A stretch of 64,000 bases of DNA from Phallusia fumigata (Eukaryota; Chordata; Ascidiacea; Phlebobranchia; Ascidiidae): contig QXVZ01029315.1 of assembly GCA_008931825.1 (NCBI GenBank), positions 1 through 64,000 of the forward strand. Direction: 5' to 3'. Positions 19,313 to 32,438 of the stretch are shown piece by piece. Each line of letters opens with the position of its first letter. Within the stretch, counting starts at the first letter, position 1. The notes under the pieces are model-generated. The model had not been told where the DNA came from, did no database searches, and saw only the letters and a list, made by a program, of their open reading frames with translations. The translations under genes and the position numbers were made by a program.

Positions 19313-22300
19313 GATCAACAGTGCGCAACAAAAAGCTTGGTCGCATTACGGTAGAACAATCACAGCTATTCAAGTTTATTGCGAAGTCCTATGTGATTGT
19401 GGTAAACCTTTGGTTGTTAACCGACTGAGCAAGAGATGTTTGCGTGCGACTCGATGTCCTTGCTGGTGTCCCAAGATATTAATATCAATATTTTCTTCGT
19501 CGGCAAGAGTCCCAGGCGACGTGACATCGCTCCTGGATGATTGAAAACAAAGCGCACAATAATGACTGCCAGCGTAGGTTTAGAACAATACTTGGTTCGT
19601 TTTGACAGTGATTCTTAATGTGCAACCAAAGCACAAACGCTGTTGTTAACTAATCTATTTCAGTGTATATTTTCTGTGGTGCTTGCTTCCACTTGAACGC
19701 GGTCGCAAGGTGGCGATCATGGTAGGTTGATTGCTGATTACGTTAGGCGCTTTTGTCATGTGTTTCCAAAGGCTTGACTTTGCCTGGGGTGCAATAAAAA
19801 GAAAAAAATGTTCTTGTTTAGTCACTGCCAAACCTGATTAAACAAGTACTCAAAACCAAGAAGGGTTCTGTGGTTGTGTTCCGGTTACTTTTTTACACAG
19901 GTTGCCCATTCAACAGACAGGCAATACACACAAATTAACCAACATCGTTTATACGACACCAACCCCTTCGAGGTTTTGGACAAGTGAATCCAACTAATAG
20001 GTAGAGTTCACCTTTTAGATACTACCTTCCTGAAAAAGAGATGGGGATGGTCAGGCCACACAGGATGAGTCGAGTGGGAATTGAGACAAATTACATTTAA
20101 TTTGCTTCTAAAATGGGAACGAGAAACGCATTGGGATGGCAAATAGGGCTGGTGGCGGTTTTGCATGTGGTAATCGGCCAAGTGAAAAGCTTTGAAACCT
20201 CTTTTCTCGTGTGGCCTGGTACCTGTTCACCAAACTGTGCTTCCTTTACCGTTTAACCAGTCGTATATTGTATGTTAAGGAGGGATGCGCATAAATCGTT
20301 TTCGCGATGCCCGGTCGTTTCGCACCAGCGCCGATGAATGAGCGCGGCTGACATTTGCGGCCGGGCCGAGCCTTTACAGAAAACACGCCCCTACCTGCGA
20401 ACACAAAACCCCGCGATGGCAGTAATAACAGCGCTAGGCGATGCCGCCATTCACCGTCATTGTGTTGTAATGCACGGCAAGCCTATCTTTATTTGGCTTC
20501 GGTCCCGTCCGTCGTTCCGCTTAAAGCGCGATGTCGTCGCTGTAGTGGCGTTGCTGAAAGACCGAAATTGCCGACAACGGAAACACAATGCATCATGCCG
20601 GACAATCCAACACTGGGATTATTGGTGTCGGTTTATTGTAACTCGCGGCCCGATTTCGAGTCTTTCTGTTTGGACTGAACGTTAAGCGAAGGGCATTAGC
20701 CATAAATCATACCCATTCAATTGAACAGGCGGAACAGTTGAAATCTTTAGCGCGCAAGCATAGTTGCCCCTGGGGGAATTGAACGATAACACTGTTAAAG
20801 TCGTGTTATTGTCCCGACTGTGACACTGGTAAAACCATCGCATGTTTTTTTCGGTATTAAGTTCTTGCTATGTCACAAGTGTTTGCAAAGTCCTTCGTGC
20901 ATAATGTAGTCGTAGGACCCATGTCATTTTTAAATTGTGGTTTGAAATTCGAGAATATTTTTGTAGATCATGTTACATGAAACGTGTTGCGCCAGCGCTT
21001 ACGTACAATTTCACAATCACGTGAGTCGCTGATGTCTGTCGACATTAAGGATCAAACCATGGCGGCATACAAATGCAAGACCCAATTTATCATTTCACCT
21101 GGCCACAAAACGTAACCGATCTATTTATAACTGAGGGTAATCTTTGATAAAAACCGGGTGGGCGTAGAAAATTGTTTGCCGGCTGGCATTGTTCGGCGAC
21201 GCCGCAAAAGCAATTTCCCCTTTTGACGATTTCGGGAAAGCACCGACAGAAAAGTTTCTCCATTGGCCAGACACGGTGGCGCAATTTGCTGTTTGTGGAG
21301 ATTGAGGTTTGCGATTTATTGCGCCGAAATGGAATGTTAACCACTGCTATTCGCAGGTATTACATCATTTTATCTGGTCGCATGAGGGTTGAATTCATTT
21401 TCGGGGCACATAAAGTATTCACATAAAACAACTAGCACATAACCGCGCAAACCAAATAACTGCGCAAAAGTACGGCTCCTTTCTTTTAATTTCCTTCCCT
21501 TGTTCCTCACATTGTTACTGTTGTTGGGTATGCTTACTTCAGTTACATCGGTAACGACAACGTTGTGGGCAGGTATTATTGTTGGATTCTTTCGTGTGTG
21601 CTGCAGGGTAGGTTGTGTGTTATGGTCGCCAATCAAATCCTTATCACCACCAAAACAATCGCCTTACGTTATACCTCCTTACAAATTGGCAAACGAATAT
21701 TTCTCAATCGTTACGTCAGAACGCGATTTAACAGTCGCCTGCTTAACATTCAGACAATCAAACCACAAATCACAGTCGCCCCACCATGGACGTAAAATGC
21801 TGTCGAGTCAAACAGAATAACAAGCGAGAAAATCGAACAACAAATTGAAGGGTCCGGCATTTACTTTGCATCGATCGCACCAAGCTCTATCGATTTTTTC
21901 CAATTTCTAAAAAATGCAGGGGTCCTTCCATCTGTACGACACCGGAGAGAGTCATTCGCGTCCAAGCAAACAAACGAGCGTCAGAGAGGAGAGCTGGCCC
22001 CATACATCTTGTGCACACCCCAGTCCTGTATCGTGTATGGCAAGGAGAAATTGATGTCATTTTATCCAATGAAGAATTAGGTGCCGTTGACAGAATTTAA
22101 TATGTTGACAATTTACATCAATTTCTTGAACTCAGGTGTGGCATGGTATAACATCGTCAACATTTGGAAACGTTTTGATTTAGGAAACCGACCGGTTTAA
22201 ACACGTCATTGTATAAGTGAAGTATTTTGTCCTGCTTAAACACTAAAACAAAAAGGATGGAGCACTTTTAAGTTGCACTACGTCGGTCCGCAATTAGGGC

Positions 22301-25300
22301 CCTTGGCCAATGGGGCTCCAAAGTGGGTAGGACGCGCGAACGAACTCGGGCCTTCGATCATCAGCTTGAGAGGCCACTCCTGGCTAATTGGGTTGCACTC
22401 GAGCGCGGTGCTTGGTCCGGCACTTTTCCAGTTTTTTGCGGCAGCACTGATGGCCGACAATAGCCTTTCAAGCGCAAAAAACACACTGTGGTGCTCTGTG
22501 TAACTGCTGCTCCCGGGTTAAAACTTTCGGCTCATCGGACTAATGAGCCTGGGTCAAACAATCCTTCCGCATCTCCGGGTATTGATTTTGAAACGCGATC
22601 TGGGGGCGTTGGATGGTATGAGCAGCACTTGATGCTGGAAGACCCTCGTGCTTTGACCGGGGACTCGCAGAACAATCGCAGAAAGAGGTTTTGCGCAAGC
22701 ACAGTGTCTTTTCAACAGTGCGCCCAAGTACGCGTTGGACAAGGGTGGATTAGACTGGACAAACGACAGCCCATTCATCGCGCGTTCGAACAAAGAAATA
22801 CTTGTGGTTTTTCTCATTATTCCCCCCTTGTTCGAGTCGTGTTGACCAACTGGGTACACACAGAAAAGAAGGTTGTGGTTCATATGACACGGTTTTAGGA
22901 TTTGCAATTAAAGTAGACTGAACTACACAGAAAAGAAACACCGGCAAACTTGTCCGGCGCTGTCAGCTAGATTCCTAAAATTCCATACCACTGCTATTTA
23001 TGCAAATAACTAATACGTGATGTAACACCATGCTCATTTACTCCTATTGTGAAGTTCATAAGTTGAACAATCCCAAACAAACTGTGACATCATCGCAAAT
23101 CATGTTGTTCGTTCATCTGCCTTGTGACGCAAACCGTTTCACGCGCCCTTTACCTGTGACGCACGTATCGCCAGCACAACGTCACTCCAAGCGAAGAAGG
23201 CGCTCAGTTAAGTCGGCGCTGCGATCACTTTAAAGTAAGTGATTGATAAATCCGTCGGCCGCACTTATTTGTGCACTCTGCAAAGCCAACCTTTGGGATA
23301 ATTATGGCGTCGTATCGCTTTCAGCGAGGTAATTTCGGCCTGTTTTGGCCCCACGTCGATGGGGTGCCTTTCTCCCAATGCAAAATGTCACTGCGACCAA
23401 ACAAACACCGGCTGTTGCTGGGAACGCAACAACAGCCTAGTCATGCGGTAGTGATGGTGAAATGTGTGGACAAACACGAGAAAGACCGACCCCAATGTAC
23501 ATATTCTGGACAACGGTGTTTGCGCATTAAATCGGCCGTGACTTACAGATTTCATTACGCAGCAACGTAGATTTGCCGTGCGTCATTCGCATTCACGTGA
23601 TGTGACAATTGGAGGAATGCGCGTCGTTGTAAGATTCTAGCGCGCTATTTTTATATTTGTTTGTTGTTCAAATTAGTTGTTAAATGAGTGCCAGTGATAT
23701 ACCGGTAAAGTTGCAAACCAAATGTTCGAGTTTTAAAGAATGTCGGACGTTAACTCCAACACCTTCACCATTATTATATTTGCAATAATCGGCCAGAAAA
23801 AAATGCGTTGAACGAAAAATCTGATGGTAGTTTGTATGTAAGACTATCGAATCTGTCACCCTTTATCGATTTTCACGCAAGACCTCCCACGCAAACTGAT
23901 AATTTGAGCTCAGCATATTTGAATATGCAGAAATCCATAGTAATTTATCATTACCAGACCATAATCGTATGGCGGCAGTTTGCAGGTAATAGGTGGGCAA
24001 CAGAGCTTCAAACGTTAATCACTAGCCCGCGCACTCATACAGCATTTCCATCTACATTCACCTTCCTCCGCAACCTTTACACGACACGGATAATTTGAGC
24101 GTCGTGTGCGGTTAAACTGCAAAGTGCCCCCACGCCGAAAGCGAACCTACAACCCCCAGTTTCCGCGGGTCTAAAAATGCGGCAAGAAGGTCAAAGCGGC
24201 GTCTTCTCGTTCACGACAACTTTATACGCAATCCACTTGACTTGGCGACCCGGACCGGCCATGGAATCCATTCTCATCTCCAGTTTTTGTACCGCAATGC
24301 CATGACGCAACTATCAGGCGACGTTCTGGTTACTCGGGGTCGGAAAATTGAGTCAAATGGATGAATATATATATCCTCGGGCTGTGGGGGAGAACAGGTA
24401 AAACGAAACTCGGAAACCAGTGAATAACTGATTAGCCAACTGGTGACTGCGACTAGATGGAGTAATCTTGTTCCGTTGGGACAAAATGATTGGTAACAAA
24501 GGCCAAACTCCGGAGCACTGCAGACAAAAACATGTTTTGTCGGGAGTTTCTCAAGAAAGGCGCAAGTCATATAACGCAATAATAACATGACGTACAGGGT
24601 GTTTACGGAACTTCGGTTGACTGGAACGCATTGTTCCGAATCAACCGTACGCCTCCAGGCCAGCTCGCCCAATCAGATGGCACATCGCCTTCACGCTAAC
24701 GCCAAGTTAGGGGCGTGCGCGTGATCAAACATTTACATCAGCGATGTGTGTGTCGTCGATGTGTAACGAGGCATTTCTGGTCGAACTTATATTTGAGCAA
24801 CGTCATTAATATCAATATTGATCAGACCGTGCGACCGCGGTCCAGACCAGTTTCAACAAAGACTGCCAGGGCAAAAAGCACTTTATATTTTGTGTACTTG
24901 GCCCCCGGGGAAAATCACCCTCATAGCCAGACTTTCTTTTAAAAGCTGAATAGCCAGTTTCGTACGGTCACTGATATTTGTTGACGGTCAACAGTCGCAG
25001 AGTTAATAACGACCCGCATGAAGAAAAGTCTTCCAGGCTAAGTGGATAAAATAAACAACCTAGGGGCACTAACCAGTAGCCAAACACGTACCTGGCGACA
25101 AATTCCCAAAATCCCGAAATTCCGAATCAGGATGTTGTGCGTCACCATGAGTGACGTATGAATAACCTAAACAACTCATATCTGTTCCCAGTTTACTAAA
25201 ATCACACAGCCACTGATTGGGTCACAATGTCCGAAAACGGGAACAGGGCCCAGGGCGAACAAACAATGATCAACGTCAGCAGGTGTCAGCACGTGACAGT

Positions 25301-28300
25301 TAAGAATGGGAACGCGCGGTGGCTGAACAAACGTTCGAAATCTTTTTAGGTCTCGAGTGCTTTTCATGTCCAATATATCGTGGTCGACTCCAAAATTCGA
25401 GGATTTCATCGCAAAAGTATGTCTGGTTTTAACTTCAAAGATTGCAATGTGGAAAATAGTGATACCTGATGAAATGCCCTTAGATTTTGAAGCTTGGTAA
25501 AAGCTTTTACAAGGCTTTTTTCTGCACGTCAAACACATGGTTTATTTTTATACATGCTAACAATCGCAAAAATACCATTCACGTGGTGTGGGTGGGGGTT
25601 CTTTTGCCGGATAAAACGAACATTTTTGTCCGTCACAGGGGTTTCGGGGAAACTAATTCCAAAGCCCTCAAAATAACAGTGCTTTTTGTGGGCGTCTTTT
25701 CTACATAAAAATAGTAAGCAATCAACCAATAATACGAACTACATTTACACAGGCAACCCTACACATGTGCAGAATGATTGCCAAGCCGTAATGGGATTTT
25801 GCCTCTGCAAACAACATACGACCTACCAACAGCGGTAAATGTGGTTAAGCCTACTCCCGGGGATGTAAAAATACTAGCTCTCCTGTTTAACCGCATGCCC
25901 TGAAATCCAAACTATCGATTTATTGCAGTGTAACAACGCAATGGGAAAAGGTCAAATTTCTTTCGCAATAAAATTCTGTGTACATGGTTGGTGCAACAAT
26001 GTTTTGTCCTCCTACAAATGCCTTTGCTGACAAAGTTGTAAAGTACCACGTTTGAAAATAAAAATAATGAACTTTTATTTACACAGAGGCGATTTCTTTA
26101 TTGAACCTTACATTTATGCACGAGCACGCAAACTTTCACTTGACATTTCTAACATGCAAAACTGACCTGCTCCACGTACGCAACCGTGTAATGTCAAGTA
26201 ACAAACTTGCATTTGCATTTATTCTCAACCACACTGTTATTCTCTCCCATAAAAGACATGCCATAGCATTGAAATTTATCATGTCGTAAATCATATTTGG
26301 CCCAAATGTAATGATAAAATCTTGATCATATCATAAATGTCAAATGCACATTAGCATGCTGATGGGTCGAAAATGCAAATCAGGTCAGGTTGTGGCTATA
26401 GTGATTTTACAAAACAAAGCAGCGTCGGGCGTAATCCTAAAACTCAGCGTTTCGCACCGGTATGGCATGGCGGCACACTTCCGATTAACACAACGTAGCA
26501 AAGGGAATATTACTGGGTGCGTGGGCGGACATGCGCGATGACCGTAACAAAGCGTGGCGTAATTCGCGAGTTATTCATTGCACGAGATAGGATTCTGCCT
26601 TGCGCCACCAAAACCATAGACTTTGTGAGTCACCGGCCGAAATTAGAAGATCGTTTGGTAAACCGCGACGCTTGGTCATGACTCGCATGTGCATAAAGCC
26701 CTTGCTGATACGATGCTTATCGTCGTTCAAAGTTTAATGCGATTTAGCCTTTAGTTTGCCTAACTATATTGTTGCTTGGTTACAACACGATATGCCATAG
26801 GCTCTGTGATAACGGTTTTACCTCCTAAATCCCTCGGGTGTACAGGCAAAAAAACTATTGGTTGACTGAAACCGCGGGGGTCGAGGCTGGATTACCTGAG
26901 GTTTCACCTAAATGATTCATGCTGAAGCACGTAGGATGTCTTTAAAACAAAGGTACAAGCTACGCATGATCTTAGTTATCAATCAAATTTCCCTGAATAC
27001 TCAAAGTAGCAATCACGATATGGGTCAAGAGACGAGATATCGAGGGAATTTTAGCTATTGTGACTACATCATGATAAATGTGATGCGTGTAACCGTTGAG
27101 TAAAGAACCGATTTCTTGAAATCGTTCATCAGTTATATCACGAGCAATAACGATGACCCACTACATGACACAGTCTGTTGTGCTGAATTTTCGGAAAACA
27201 TGTTGGTAAGATCTTCTTGTAAACGCTACAGAACGCCTACAAAAAGAAACGTTTCCACAGCATTTCGTTTTAAAGTGTTTTCAGACACTAATAATCCTGC
27301 GCGAAGTTGTTGGCTGCCCAAACCGCCAATTTCAACACAAACAAAAATATCAAGTCGTCCAATTAACCGCGCCAGTGTTACCTTTCCTCGTGGTGAGTCA
27401 CGGGTTGAAAATAGCCGTGATCGTCTGTCAGGTTCTTCGATCCCGTTACTGGGTTAATTGGCTTAGAAGCACGGGCCGGCTTCACCGCTAGGGTAACTCG
27501 AATCCTTGTTTGTGCTCCCGTCACTTCCCCCATTTCCACCCGATGCACTTACCAACCGGAGCGTGACGCCCGCCGCTTTCCGGCAGAGCGAAAATGCGAC
27601 TTTGGAACGCAGTGTGCACTCGTCTTAGGGCAAATGGAGCGAGTCGCAAGACGAACCTGCGTGAACCTACATCTAAAGGCTGTTGAAGAGTTGCGGGACG
27701 CTTTTATTGCCCTACTTTGACATTGCCCTGACGCGCCGTGAAATGTGATTGTTCTAACGCGTTTATGACCGCATAGAGATCGCCTACGCTAAACCGCGAT
27801 TCGCGCTTCGCTGCAGCGTTTAGCGTTGTAAACCGTCCAGACGGCTGCTTACTCGATAAATCTTCGAACAATAAAGTTTGAGACAGTTTTAATGGCGCAT
27901 ATTGTTTTACTTAATACGAGATCCGAAGCAATTATTGCGGGAATAAATTTTATCGTTGGTCGTTCGTACCTGGCGTAATCACTGCAACTAACGACGCCAG
28001 AAATCTTGTTATTTGTGCCAATCGATTTGCTGCGTGTTGGCTGTTGCCTTAATCGCCCGTAATACGCGCTGCGTAGCCGCCGGCCAAACGCCAATTTTCT
28101 CATTATAACCGCGGTAATGAATATTTAAAAATGGCAAAACGTAAGCATAAAGCGTGTGCAGTGACTCCCTGAATAATTGAGGAGCCACANCCATACTTCA
28201 CTGTCTTTCGTTACATTCTTTTTAAACAGGGCGGTCTCTTAACGAACGGTATTTTAAAGCATTGTGATGCTGGATGCCCAGTGGCAAGAATCACTTCGAA

Positions 28301-31300
28301 ATGCATACATTAGATGATGTAAATATAACGTTGATACAAGCTACCATACAAATCCAGAAACCATATCTGCTGACAAATGATGAGACAAGAAAACATCATT
28401 TCCAATCGTACAAAGCCATGGGTGTAACGTACTGACCTGCACTCAATGTGCAGTTTCAGGACGTCTAGACAAGACCCAACGTGGAAAACGTTTGCGCTAA
28501 TTAGTCTTTCCGAAAGTAACAGAGCTGTCGGAAGTCCATCAACGCAATGGAACAGACGCCAGGGGAAACGCAATCCCGGCCTTTCCGGTCTTATGGATTT
28601 CCTATTAGTCTGATTTTCGCGATATTCGAAGGCGACAGTGGCACAGTTATGTTACCGACCGACGACCACACACCGTCAACACCCACAAACCTGGGAAGGA
28701 AACACGGCCTTCATTAATAGGTCATCGGACGAACCCGAAGTTTAATGCGCAGCTTGGTACATTGCGCAAGTGCAGGTAAACCAGGCGAATCAATTAAATT
28801 TAAGTTAGCAGCACGCAGGTGTACTAAACATAGTGGGCAGGTTATACAACCACACAGCGATCGAAGAAATGGGACTTGGAATGGGAGCTAGCCATTTGTG
28901 AAATTGCTGCTGTTACACACGGCGTAAACACTGGTTAATATTGAGCTAGGTGTAATTGTGCATTACACAAAAATACACAGATCTCAGTTGATAGACACGC
29001 CTGGCTGGGTGCGATGAATGGAATCCTTTGTGGCCCACCAACGAAATCGAACTCAACCACTTGCACAAAAAGCTCGCAAAAACTACTCACTAGTTGCATG
29101 GTCTCCCTAATGTAAAAACCGCGCGATGTTGGGTTTCATTGCCTGTGTGGACCTTTCCGTGCGTGCAGTCGTGAACCAAGTTTGCTTTTGGCAAACAAGG
29201 TTTCGTTGGCTAATAAATCTATGTTCATACACCGTCGCACAAGGCAAACTCTTTTGCTGCGCCGCTTATTATGTTGGCAACAAACTTGAATGCACTCAAC
29301 CACAAAATAACCTGCGCAAACCCGGGGAGATGAGTTCGTGTAGTTAACAAACATTGCGGTGCGCAAAAACAAAGTGGGCCGCTTATGACTGACGGCGCCT
29401 TCAAAAAGACCGACCACGGGGCGTTGTGTCTTTGTGTACAAAAAACAAACTGGCGCAAATTGGGTAATCAAGCGACGGGAGTTGTCCGAGAATGGTGTTA
29501 GTATCGATTTTGTTGTTCATTTGTCGCCCTTCAAAGCAACGGCGCAATTATGGTGTTTTCTTAACGCGTTTCCGACTTTCCGTCCAACCCGCCCCTTCAA
29601 GTCGCCGAACGAGGTTTAGTTTTACAAAAATAAATCGGCCACCAACGTCCGGGCAGTGGTCAGTGATCAGAACGTGAAGAAATGTGGGCAGCAGCAAGTC
29701 GCACACTGCTAATAACCCGGTTCATACTTAACTAATCAGCGGCTTCGCTAAGCAATCACGTGCTTGGATTCGCGTGTTTTCCCCCGGACCGACTAAATCC
29801 GGACTAATCCCAAAAAGCGCAAGCCATAAAATTGCCGCCTCGCTCCAGCCTCAATTAAAGGTGTATATTATTTGGCTGCCAAGCGGCGAGATCGCCCCGT
29901 CGCCAAGCTATGTTAATCGCTGACCAGGTGATGTAGCTGTGGTGGCGAATCAAAGCCGGGCACTACGCGCGACATACACAAAATTAAAGTTTCGACTCTG
30001 GCGCATCGTGTAATTGGACAAACACACACAGTTAGGAGGACAATTAAGCGACCGGACTTGAACGTAGGCGGTCTCACAAGTAGCTAATTGGACCGCACTT
30101 GGAATACTCGGGATAATGTAATCTTGTTTTTGGTTCTGTGACCGCCAAGACTGGCGTCGCCCCCTCGTTTAAAGTTGATACGCTTTAGTTACATACCTTT
30201 GGTTTTGGGGGTGGACGCAGCAACGTAAATTGATCAATAATTGTGTACTATTTTAAGCAAAAAAACACTTTCATTTTCAGTACCAGGAACATATGGTTGA
30301 CATTTCCTGGGTACAGTTCGTTTTATTTGATTGCAATGAACACAAATGTAAATCCTCCTTCGTTGTTAGGGTGGGTTTTCGTCAGCGAAACATCTTTCAT
30401 TCACGGTCCCTTACTTCTCACGTACGGCAATAAGCTTCGACAAAATTAAATAAACTGCCACAGGTGTGGTTGAAGAATCGACTCCATTCAAGCCAATCCT
30501 TTCCTGTGGGCATTGCCGCGCTTGGTGGACATGAATGCTGATTTTGGGATAAATTAGACCGGTCTATTTGCTAATCCAATGTGGACAAGGTTTGAAGAAA
30601 ACCTAAACAACAGCGAACGGATTTTTAATAAACCAGACCAGAACGATTGACGTACTGCCAAATTGACAGACCCGGTGTTATAAGCCGTTGACGCAAAACG
30701 CTTCCGATTCTGTTGTGAAATTAAACCTTTCATGACTAAATCTTACGCCGAACCTAAAAAGGTAACGTACTCTTGTTAGTATTAATAGACAGTAAGCGCT
30801 CACCATTACTTGTTGGACCCACGCGTTTGCAGAGCTTGAAACGGGAGCCTGTAACAGGCTGACGCAGTTTGTTGTCCAGCCACATATGGGCAAAGGAGAC
30901 TTTTCTCCAAAAGGCGTGGGACGATGGGTTAGCGTCGTCTGGTAATGTAATCGCTGATCGCTTTCAGGAAGAATTATTTTTTATGTCGCAGTGGTGAAAG
31001 TGGAAATCGTCTAGCCACCATTCATCGATCCTGATGCACTATCACAAAACAAAACAATACCGTGGACCGGTAAAACAACGGGCTTGTTCGATTTCGCCAT
31101 TAAAGCAGCCAGGCCCGATCGGTTGGGAAAACAGGTGCCTTGGCTTCTCATGCCGAAGAGGATAATGTTGTTCCAGTTGAATTTGCGTAACACAATGGGA
31201 AGTCACTTGGGATTTCGAGCGGCTCGAAGCGAACTTATTGGAACGATTCGAGTCAGCTGAGAATTGCGTCATCGCATGGTTGTTCAGCAATTTGGCCCGC

Positions 31301-31684
31301 AACACAACGTAGCTGAGTAACAGTCTGTGCGCCAAACCGACCTTACTAAGAAAACGCTATCAGCAAAAATAGAGTAATGTGAATTCGTTGCTTTATAAGT
31401 CAAGCGCATGAACGCCCTTGTCTGGTTTTTGAGGCATTTGACGACACGATATTCCACTGCAAGAGCTGCCATCGTGTCATTTGACGCTCACAAATAAACC
31501 GCGTGTATGTGTTGGTAGAATTCCAGGAAGCCAGCGTGACAGACAAGGACCAAAATACGGCGCATTTTTTGAAGTGCTGGAATGGGCTCACATCCGCGCA
31601 TGACTGGGTGTTTCTCCTCACCCGCCCGTGTGACGTAAGGAGGCAGAAGAACGGCCCCGTCAACAAGACCTATATTAAATCTCC

Positions 31685-31692
31685 TGACGTCA
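31685..31692. promoter_or_regulatory. Perfect CRE palindrome TGACGTCA
   Basis: About 4 kb upstream of the ZFP36 TATA-like box. ZFP36-family genes are known immediate-early genes, so a CREB/ATF site at this distance is a plausible enhancer element; unproven. Confidence 0.45.
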
Positions 31693-32428
31693 TGCGGTCA
31701 GTGGGTCGACTTAGTTCAAATCCACTTCCTGCGGCTGGAAAATATGCCAATGTCGGAAGTCGTACTTTCAGGTATCCACAAGCACGGTGCGTTTCTCGTT
31801 TGCGGGCAAATATTTCCAGCACGCCAGAAATGGCATGGCTGCGTTTTGCTTCCAGCGTTATTGCAATACTGCGGATTAGCGCGCTTGCTATTTACGGAAT
31901 AGTGATCGAATTGGAAATCGTCACCTGCAGCGGTAATTGAAAATGCCACTATTTTTATGATGAAGTGGGCAAACCAAATTCACAACAGACGTTCAATTAT
32001 AAATTAACACAGTTCACGGACAGGCCGCTGGTACCAGGCATTTTGTGCAAAAACGACTAGACTGGCGTCGAACCTTTGCAATGGCGAAGATTGTGGAGGT
32101 TTTACAGAACAAAAAAAAAACAGAAATACTTAACCAAGGACGGTTTTGGATACCTTCCTGGTTTGGGCTCATGTGTATGAGATTACGCCTGACTGAAACA
32201 TACGCAAAGACTATATGGTATAAATACTGCACGCCTTTGTTATTTTAGGGTAGTTTGCGGGAAATGTGGGACGGAATATTCCGGTTCCTGGCGCAATCTT
32301 GTTACTATTAGTGTCCGGGATTGGGCGTGTAGTTGCTGAGGCGTAATCTAAGCCTATGACGACACGGGGCCGGGATCTCAGCAGTATCAATGTCGCCGAT
32401 TGATTTGGTTTCAATCGAGCTCACGCGC

Positions 32429-32438
32429 GTCACGTGAC
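32429..32438. promoter_or_regulatory. Extended E-box GTCACGTGAC
   Basis: Perfect 10-bp palindrome matching the CLEAR/M-box and USF type of E-box, about 3.3 kb upstream of the ZFP36 TATA-like box. Two more perfect copies occur at 53236-53245 and 54327-54336. Confidence 0.4.

Noticed and set aside
28190-28190. Single N that might mark another duplication
   Set aside because: No repeated sequence on its two sides; just an ambiguous base or plain join.
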